DNA of 49,692 bases from the NCBI GenBank assembly GCA_026415235.1, contig JAOAHM010000044.1:1-49692 (forward strand), written 5' to 3'. Origin of the DNA: Ignavibacteria bacterium (lineage in GTDB: Bacteria; Bacteroidota; Ignavibacteria; Ch128b). Both the position numbers and the translations under genes were made by a program. Positions 44,231-49,692 of this stretch are shown one piece after another. Below the pieces are notes generated by a model. That model was given only the letters and a program-made list of their open reading frames with translations, did not search any database and had not been told where the DNA came from. Numbering within the stretch: the first letter of the stretch is position 1; each line of letters begins with the position of its first letter.

Positions 44231-45472
44231 TCATTTATATAAAAGATATTTTGTTCTTAATTTTTTGAATTGGTTTAATTCTTTCTCATAATACTTTACT
44301 ATTTTTCTATAATCAACTGCTCTTTCTAACATATCAGTTATCTTATCATCTCCTAACAATCTATTCATACGAGCTTTGTTAATCTCAAAATCTTTCGGAT
44401 AAAGTTTTTTAAGTAACGATACTAATGCAATTCCAAATTGAACTGGATAAAAATATTGAGTTGCTTCAACTTGTATTTTTACTCCATTACAAGATTGATT
44501 ATTGAATTTCGGATTTTTTGCCATTCCTTCAATTTCAATTGGAGTAAAGCTGATTGGTGAAAAATTAAGTGAAGTGAAATTTAATTTTTCTAATTCACGA
44601 ATTAATTCATCACTGTTTATGAATGGTGCACCAATAACTTGAAATGGTCTACTTGTACCTCTTCCTTCAGAAACATTTGTAGCTTCAATCAAACATATTC
44701 CTGGATAAAGTATAGCTGACCAAAAATTAACAATGTTTGGTGATGGACTAATCCAATCCAAACCTGTTTCTGGGAAAATCATATTTCGAGACCATCCATC
44801 CATTGTCAGAATAGTTAGCTTTACTTCTTTGTTTAACTTTTGTTTTATCAAATCCTTGAAATACAAAGCAAGTTCACCAATAGTCATTCCATGTTGAATT
44901 GGAAGAGGTGCAATTCCAACGAATGATTGAAAATCCTTTTTCAAAATAGGTCCATCAACAATTTCCCCACCGATTGGATTAGGACGGTCACATACAACAA
45001 ATTCAATATCATTCTCAGCTGCAGCTTCGAGACATAAATATAAAGTTGAAATGTATGTGTAAAATCTTGCACCAACATCTTGAATATCAAAAATCAAAAC
45101 CTGAATATCTTTTAAAATTTCAGGAGTAGGTTTATTTGTTTTACCATAAAGGGAATAAATTGTGATGCCAGTTTTTTCGTCTTTCGTATTGTCAATTTTA
45201 ATTCCATCTGGTGCATTTCCACGGAAACCATGTTCAGGACCAAAGACAGCTACTATTTCTACTTTATTCGTTTCATGTAAGTAATCAACCAGATGTTGCT
45301 TACGGTCATAGAGAATGCTTGTGTGATTTGCAATTATTCCAATCTTTTTCCCTTCGATGAGATGAAAATAATCGTTGATTAATTTTTCATTGCCCAGTTT
45401 AACTTTACCAAATGTATTAATATGAAGTACGATTAAAACAATTATAGAAAGTTTGAGCGATAAATTTTTCAT
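44231..45472 (-). CDS. namZ: Exo-beta-N-acetylmuramidase (NamZ, DUF1343)
   Basis: 413 residues of the DUF1343/GH171 family, whose Bacillus member NamZ (YbbC) releases MurNAc from the non-reducing end of peptidoglycan fragments. Conserved segments: GIIANHTSI, VFGPEHGFRG near residue 80, FDIQDVGARFYTYISTL near 128, DRPNPIGG, HGMTIGELALYF and EATNVSEGRGTSRPFQ. An N-terminal signal peptide (KLSIIVLIVLHINTFG) puts it in the periplasm. It overlaps the NUDIX gene by four bases. No nagZ or murQ is in the window, so the recycling route is not complete here. Confidence 0.9.
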   Translation of the reverse strand: MKNLSLKLSIIVLIVLHINTFGKVKLGNEKLINDYFHLIEGKKIGIIANHTSILYDRKQHLVDYLHETNKVEIVAVFGPEHGFRGNAPDGIKIDNTKDEKTGITIYSLYGKTNKPTPEILKDIQVLIFDIQDVGARFYTYISTLYLCLEAAAENDIEFVVCDRPNPIGGEIVDGPILKKDFQSFVGIAPLPIQHGMTIGELALYFKDLIKQKLNKEVKLTILTMDGWSRNMIFPETGLDWISPSPNIVNFWSAILYPGICLIEATNVSEGRGTSRPFQVIGAPFINSDELIRELEKLNFTSLNFSPISFTPIEIEGMAKNPKFNNQSCNGVKIQVEATQYFYPVQFGIALVSLLKKLYPKDFEINKARMNRLLGDDKITDMLERAVDYRKIVKYYEKELNQFKKLRTKYLLYK

Positions 45473-46005
45473 CGTTCTTTGGACCAGTTAATAAAAATTT
45501 TCCAAGCAGCTATTGTCATTCCATCCCAAATTATGTTTTCAGTTATTAATTTTTCGATTTCTTCTTCGGTTAAGAAATGAATGAGAAACTCTTCAGTTTC
45601 ATCAGGTTGAGTGATTTTTTTGAAAAGATTATCTGTAAAATAGATGTGACAAATTTCATCTGCCACGCCATTGTAAGGAGAAAAGAAACCGATTTTGGTT
45701 AAGCTATCTGTACCAAAACCGGTTTCTTCCTCAAGTTCTTTTTTTGCATTGGAAATTTCGTCAAGACCTTTTTCTATTGAACCACAGGGAAATTCAATAC
45801 TTGTAGTTTGATGAAGATAACGAAATTGTTCTACAAGAATAAATTTATCTCTAAGTTTTGGAATTATGAGTGTCGAACCTTCTGTATGAACATAATGATA
45901 TTCACCAATCTTTCCATCACCAAAATCAAAAGTATCGAGCAAGTAAGACCAATATTTGTTATCAAAAATTTTTATTGACGAAATTTTCTTCCAATGCTTT
46001 AACAA
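45469..46005 (-). CDS. NUDIX hydrolase (ADP-ribose pyrophosphatase-like)
   Basis: 178 residues. The NUDIX box reads CGSIEKGLDEISNAKKELEEETGF: the metal-binding ELEEE core is kept, while the consensus first Glu is Leu and the Arg is Lys. The flanks (VEQFRYLHQTTSIEFPCG, and GFFSPYNGVADE) fit ADP-ribose/nucleoside-diphosphate-sugar hydrolases. It is likely active, with an unknown nucleotide substrate. The start is TTG 46005, two bases after ndk. It overlaps namZ downstream. Confidence 0.85.
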   Translation of the reverse strand: MLKHWKKISSIKIFDNKYWSYLLDTFDFGDGKIGEYHYVHTEGSTLIIPKLRDKFILVEQFRYLHQTTSIEFPCGSIEKGLDEISNAKKELEEETGFGTDSLTKIGFFSPYNGVADEICHIYFTDNLFKKITQPDETEEFLIHFLTEEEIEKLITENIIWDGMTIAAWKIFINWSKER

Positions 46006-46007
46006 GG

Positions 46008-46424
46008 TTAACCTAAAAGTTCGTGTCTCGAGAAAAAGTGATTTATTTCTTTAATTGCATTTTCTGGTGAATCACTTCCATGGACAATATTTTCTTGAAC
46101 AGAAGTTGCGTAAAGTTTTCTAATTGTTCCTTCTTCAGCTTTAGCTGGATCTGTTGCACCGATTAATTTTCGGAAATCTTCCACAGCATTTTCTTTTTCT
46201 AAAACCATCGGTACACAAAAACCTGAAGTCATGTATTCAATTAAATCATTGAAAAATGGTCTTTCTTTGTGTACTTCATAAAATCCTTTCGCACTTTCTT
46301 TCGAAAGTCGAATCATTTTCATTGCAACAATTTTGAACCCAGCTGCTTCAATTTTCTCAATAACTTTACCAATTAAGTTTCTTTGAACACAATCTGGTTT
46401 AAGAATGGCTAATGTTCTTTCCAA
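46008..46424 (-). CDS. ndk: Nucleoside diphosphate kinase
   Basis: 138 residues. The phospho-histidine is His115 in [13 protein letters not shown]-terminal [18 protein letters not shown] and the RPFF segment are typical. It balances NTP and NDP pools. The start is TTG 46424, preceded by SD gaggag. It sits next to sucD, whose enzyme makes the GTP or ATP that Ndk redistributes, a pairing seen in several bacteria. Confidence 0.97.
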   Translation of the reverse strand: MERTLAILKPDCVQRNLIGKVIEKIEAAGFKIVAMKMIRLSKESAKGFYEVHKERPFFNDLIEYMTSGFCVPMVLEKENAVEDFRKLIGATDPAKAEEGTIRKLYATSVQENIVHGSDSPENAIKEINHFFSRHELLG

Positions 46425-46434
46425 TTTTCACTCC

Positions 46435-47409
46435 TCACTTTTTTGTTTTTGATTTACTGTTAGTTTTTTTTAATGATTTCTTTTGTGATTTAGACACAGT
46501 TTTAGTCTTAAGAGTTTTTGCCTTTTCTTTTGACTTAATTTTTTCTAAAACTTTTTTAACTGTAATACCAATTTCAGCAGGACTTTCAACTACATATATT
46601 CCAGCTTTTCGCATAGCTTCCATTTTTTCAGCAGCAGTACCTTTACCACCAGAGATAATTGCGCCAGCATGTCCCATTCTTCTTCCAGGTGGTGCAGTTC
46701 TTCCTGCGATAAATCCAATCACAGGTTTCTTTACATATTTTTTAATGTAAGCAGCAGCTTCTTCTTCGGCGGTTCCACCAATTTCACCAATCATCACAAT
46801 TGCTTCAGTGTTTTTGTCTTCATTAAATAATTTTATGATATCAGTAAATCTTGAGCCAATTACAGGGTCACCACCAATTCCAACACAAGTTGATTGTCCA
46901 ATTCCTAAATCAGTTAATTGTTTGACAGCTTCGTAAGTCAAGGTTCCACTTCGGGAGACAATTCCAACTTTACCTTTTTTATGTATGAAACCAGGCATTA
47001 TTCCAACTTTACATTCACCAGGTGAAATTACTCCTGGACAATTTGGACCAATTAAGCGAACATCCATGTCTTTAATTACATCGTAAACTTTTATCATATC
47101 TTTTGCAGGAATTCCCTCTGTAATACAAACAATAACTTTAATTCCAGCAAAAGCAGCTTCCAGAATTGCATCAGGAGCAAATTGTGGTGGAACAAAAATT
47201 ACTGAAGTATCTGCTTTAGTTTGTTTAACTGCTTCTTCAACAGTATTAAAAATTGGAACACCATTGAAATTCTGTCCACCTTTACCAGGGACTACGCCAG
47301 CAACCACATTCGTTCCATACTCTATCATTTGTTGAGTATGAAACGAGCCTTCACTTCCAGTAATTCCCTGGACAAGAACTCGTGATTTTTTATTTACTAA
47401 AATGCTCAT
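46435..47409 (-). CDS. sucD: Succinyl-CoA synthetase alpha subunit, with a Lys-rich tail
   Basis: 324 residues. The CoA-binding domain ([17 protein letters not shown]), [10 protein letters not shown] and the active-site histidine in [13 protein letters not shown] near residue 247 are intact. It interconverts succinyl-CoA with succinate and NTP in the TCA cycle. The core ends near residue 288; the last about 36 residues contain 16 lysines ([19 protein letters not shown] and on), longer than the roughly 290-residue norm. sucC is not adjacent. SD aagga precedes the ATG, and ndk follows after 10 bases. Confidence 0.96.
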   Translation of the reverse strand: MSILVNKKSRVLVQGITGSEGSFHTQQMIEYGTNVVAGVVPGKGGQNFNGVPIFNTVEEAVKQTKADTSVIFVPPQFAPDAILEAAFAGIKVIVCITEGIPAKDMIKVYDVIKDMDVRLIGPNCPGVISPGECKVGIMPGFIHKKGKVGIVSRSGTLTYEAVKQLTDLGIGQSTCVGIGGDPVIGSRFTDIIKLFNEDKNTEAIVMIGEIGGTAEEEAAAYIKKYVKKPVIGFIAGRTAPPGRRMGHAGAIISGGKGTAAEKMEAMRKAGIYVVESPAEIGITVKKVLEKIKSKEKAKTLKTKTVSKSQKKSLKKTNSKSKTKK

Positions 47410-47424
47410 AGATATTTCCTTCTA

Positions 47425-48810
47425 TTAATTCGAATTAAATTTTTTTTCGATGAAATAACTCATTTTTAATAAAATATCTTCTCTGAAAAAGTTTGACATA
47501 AATTGAATGCCAATTGGAAGATTTTTGGAATCAAAACCAATAGGAATACTGATGGCAGGAATACCAGCCAAATTTGCAGAAGTTGTATAAATATCACTTA
47601 AATACATAGCAAGAGGATTATCAGTTTTTTCACCAATTTTGAATGCAGTAGTTGGAGTAGTTGGTGAAATGATTACATCAATTTCGTTGAATGCTTTAAT
47701 AAAATCATTTTGGATTAATCGTCTAACTTTTTGTGCTTTAAGATAGTATGCATCATAATAACCTGCAGAGAGAACAAAGGTGCCGAGCATAATTCGTCTC
47801 TTAACTTCAGTTCCGAAATATTCATCACGAGTTTTAGTGTATAAGTCTTTGATAGATAATGGTTCGTGAACTCTACTTCCATACTTCACACCATCGTAAC
47901 GAGAGAGATTTGATGATGCTTCGGCTGTTGTTAGTAAATAGTAATCAGCAATTGAGTATTCAAGATATGGTAATGAGATTTCCTTAACCTCAAAAGAATT
48001 TGATTTCAAGAATTCAATGACATCAAAAATTTTTGATTTAATTTCTTCGTCTAATCCTTCGTTAAAAAATTCTTTCGGAATACCAAATTTCAATTTCACT
48101 GGTGTTTCTTTAATCAATTCTGAATATTTGGGAATAGGTTGATTAGAACTTGTACTATCATTTTCATCATAACCTGAGATAACTTCTAAAATTCTTGCGG
48201 TTGTTTCAGTATCTTTTGCGATTGGACCAATGCAATCGAATGAAGATGCAAAAGCAACAAGACCAAATCGGGAAACTCTACCATAAGTTGGTTTCAAACC
48301 ATAAACACCGCAAAATGCTGCGGGTTGTCTAATTGAACCACCAGTATCAGAACCTAATGCTGCATCACACATGTTTGCAGCAACTGCCACTGCTGAACCT
48401 CCACTGGAACCACCTGGAACTCGCTCTTCGTCAAATGGATTTTTTACAACACCAAAAGCGGAATTTTCATTTGAAGAGCCCATTGCAAATTCATCAAGGT
48501 TCGTTTTGCCTATTATAATTGCATCTTCGTTTAACAGTTTTTCAACTGCAGTGGCATTGTACAAAGAAATAAAATTCTCCAATATTTTAGATGCGCAGGT
48601 TAGTCTTTTACCTTTGATTGAAATATTATCTTTAACAGCAATAATAAGTCCTGCTAATTTGCCTGTAGGTTCGCCAATCTGGAATTTTTTATCTAATTCA
48701 TGTGCTTTTTGAAGTGCTTCATCAGTAAAGATTTCCAGAAAAGCGTTGAGATGTTTTTTCTCGCTAATTGTTTGTAGGTAGCTTTCAACTTTTTTGGTTA
48801 TCACACTCAA
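47425..48810 (-). CDS. gatA: Glu-tRNA(Gln)/Asp-tRNA(Asn) amidotransferase subunit A
   Basis: 461 residues of the amidase signature family. The Ser-cisSer-Lys triad is visible: Lys in IAVKDNISIKG near residue 57, PGGSSGGSAVAVAA and the nucleophile region GSDTGGSIRQPAAF. With GatB and GatC it converts Glu-tRNA(Gln) to Gln-tRNA(Gln) using ammonia from Gln. gatB and gatC are not in the window. The start is TTG 48810 or GTG 48804, with no clear SD. It is 14 bases from tatA upstream and 15 from sucD downstream. Confidence 0.96.
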   Translation of the reverse strand: MSVITKKVESYLQTISEKKHLNAFLEIFTDEALQKAHELDKKFQIGEPTGKLAGLIIAVKDNISIKGKRLTCASKILENFISLYNATAVEKLLNEDAIIIGKTNLDEFAMGSSNENSAFGVVKNPFDEERVPGGSSGGSAVAVAANMCDAALGSDTGGSIRQPAAFCGVYGLKPTYGRVSRFGLVAFASSFDCIGPIAKDTETTARILEVISGYDENDSTSSNQPIPKYSELIKETPVKLKFGIPKEFFNEGLDEEIKSKIFDVIEFLKSNSFEVKEISLPYLEYSIADYYLLTTAEASSNLSRYDGVKYGSRVHEPLSIKDLYTKTRDEYFGTEVKRRIMLGTFVLSAGYYDAYYLKAQKVRRLIQNDFIKAFNEIDVIISPTTPTTAFKIGEKTDNPLAMYLSDIYTTSANLAGIPAISIPIGFDSKNLPIGIQFMSNFFREDILLKMSYFIEKKFNSN

Positions 48811-48824
48811 TCCGCAGCAATAAA

Positions 48825-49031
48825 TTAATTCTGTTTGGATTCGTCTTTTTTCGATTCAATCTTATCAGGTTCTTGCTTAATTTCTTCTTCAACATCTCGC
48901 ATTGCTTTTTTGAATTCCCGAATTCCTTTTCCAAGACCTTGTGCAAGTTCTGGAATTTTCTTTGCACCAAAAAGAATTAAAACGACAAGTAAGATTAGAA
49001 TTATTTCGCCTGTGCCTAAACTTCCAAACAT
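48825..49031 (-). CDS. tatA: Twin-arginine translocase TatA/E subunit
   Basis: 68 residues: a short N-terminal membrane helix ([15 protein letters not shown]), the [14 protein letters not shown] hinge, an amphipathic helix ([18 protein letters not shown]) and a charged tail. TatA oligomerises with TatC to export folded proteins. tatC is not nearby, so this may be a solo TatA as common in this lineage. A good SD (aaggagc) precedes the ATG. It is the second gene visible in the purQ-to-lipoprotein run. Confidence 0.95.
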   Translation of the reverse strand: MFGSLGTGEIILILLVVLILFGAKKIPELAQGLGKGIREFKKAMRDVEEEIKQEPDKIESKKDESKQN

Positions 49032-49043
49032 GTTTTAGCTCCT

Positions 49044-49692
49044 TTAATTATTTAAAATTGATTGAAAAATTTTTATTCCGTCAGTATTTCCTAAAATTTC
49101 TTCTCCAGCTCTTTCTGGATGTGGCATTAATCCAAATACATTTCCTTCGACATTACAAATACCTGCAATGTTATCTACTGAACCATTTGGATTTGCATCT
49201 TGAGTAATGTTACCATTTTCATCGCAGTATTTCAAAACAACTTGATTATTATCGTAGAGCTTTTTCAGACCATCTTCATCAATGAAATAATTTCCCTCAC
49301 CATGTGCTATAGGCAATGAAATCACTTCTGCTTGAGAGTATCTATTTGTAAATCGAGTTTTGTTGTTCACAACTTTCAAAGATTGATTAAAGCATTCGAA
49401 CTTTAGGGAAAGATTTTTTGTCAAAACACCAGGCAATAAATCACATTCGCAAAGAATTTGAAAACCGTTGCAAATACCGATAACAATTCCACCTTTGTTT
49501 GCAAAAGCAATTACTTCTTTCATGATAGGTGAAAATTTTGCAATTGCTCCAGTTCGTAAGTAATCACCATAAGAAAATCCACCTGGCAAGATTATCACAT
49601 CACAATTCTGTAATGAACTTTCTTTGTGAAATAAAAATGTTGTCTCTACCCCAAGTACAAATTTTAACAAATAATAAGTATCGTAATCACAA
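49044..49692 (-). CDS. purQ: Phosphoribosylformylglycinamidine synthase glutaminase subunit, N-terminus cut by the window end
   Basis: Class I glutamine amidotransferase subunit of FGAM synthase, fourth step of purine synthesis. The frame stays open to the window edge (CDYDTYYLLKFVLGV, part of the usual N-terminal PGSNCDxDTY motif), so the TTG at 49670 is internal. The catalytic Cys lies in GIVIGICNGFQIL, oxyanion loop ILPGGFSYGDYLR, and the His/Glu pair in GLMPHPERA. As a separate small PurQ it would act with PurL and PurS, which are not in the window. tatA follows after 12 bases. Confidence 0.95.
   Translation of the reverse strand, partial: CDYDTYYLLKFVLGVETTFLFHKESSLQNCDVIILPGGFSYGDYLRTGAIAKFSPIMKEVIAFANKGGIVIGICNGFQILCECDLLPGVLTKNLSLKFECFNQSLKVVNNKTRFTNRYSQAEVISLPIAHGEGNYFIDEDGLKKLYDNNQVVLKYCDENGNITQDANPNGSVDNIAGICNVEGNVFGLMPHPERAGEEILGNTDGIKIFQSILNN

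Overview
The window looks like chromosomal core sequence from an AT-rich, Gram-negative bacterium of the Bacteroidota/Ignavibacteriota/Chlorobiota side of the tree, most like Ignavibacteria. The grounds are: a secreted protein with a C-terminal type IX secretion sorting domain (YPNPFNP motif); promoter-like TAnnTTTG elements upstream of two tRNA sites and one gene; an EF-P with the PGN loop that I recall from Chlorobi; a fused E1 alpha-beta 2-oxoacid dehydrogenase; and heptosyltransferase-like GT9 enzymes. Many genes have clear Shine-Dalgarno sites, which is unlike typical Bacteroidetes, and TTG starts are common. I saw no insertion sequence, integrase, phage gene or CRISPR array.

Layout. 1-5948 (+): end of lpdA, lipB, fused E1, two-lipoyl-domain E2 and lipA, so a 2-oxoacid dehydrogenase complex sits with the machinery that lipoylates it. 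6083-8806 (+): a four-subunit ferredoxin-dependent 2-oxoacid oxidoreductase (VOR/KOR type). 8874-10329: a T9SS-exported lamin-tail-like protein (-) and a receiver-only response regulator (+). 10481-10723: tRNA-Arg, tRNA-His and tRNA-Glu. 10782-18245 (+): a tightly coupled accessory-looking operon with a PqqD-like protein, a CarB/PylC-like ATP-grasp ligase, a divergent DapDC-fold PLP decarboxylase, a urea-transporter/M23-peptidase fusion, a TPR protein, an outer-membrane barrel, an LD-carboxypeptidase and a tandem zinc ribbon. This is the best candidate for an undescribed system.

18246-23695 (-): three tandem GT9 glycosyltransferases, a homocysteine-methyltransferase-like protein, ispE and a PGRP-like amidase lipoprotein, all overlapping. 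23740-28984 (+): prmC, dtd, an alkaline-phosphatase-fold enzyme, ComEC and a membrane protein. 29153-31162 (-): tRNA-Leu, tig and clpP. 31531-35125 (+): a CDP-alcohol phosphatidyltransferase, then efp-accB-accC-gcvH. 35204-39923 (+): guaA, an LpoA-like TPR/type-I-binding-protein, radC and two small secreted coiled-coil proteins. 40092-42875 (+): phoH, an FN3-like/barrel protein and a double GNAT protein. 43194-49692 (-): purQ (cut by the window edge), tatA, gatA, sucD, ndk, a NUDIX hydrolase, NamZ (DUF1343) and a lipoprotein, apparently one operon.

Two themes tie the window together. One is acyl-CoA and lipoate metabolism: LipA/LipB serve E2 and GcvH, and an NAD-linked complex and a ferredoxin-linked enzyme for similar 2-oxoacids lie side by side. 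The other is envelope and peptidoglycan turnover: M23, LD-carboxypeptidase, PGRP amidase, NamZ, GT9 enzymes and an LpoA-like protein. All functional calls come from reading the sequence; no database search was run.
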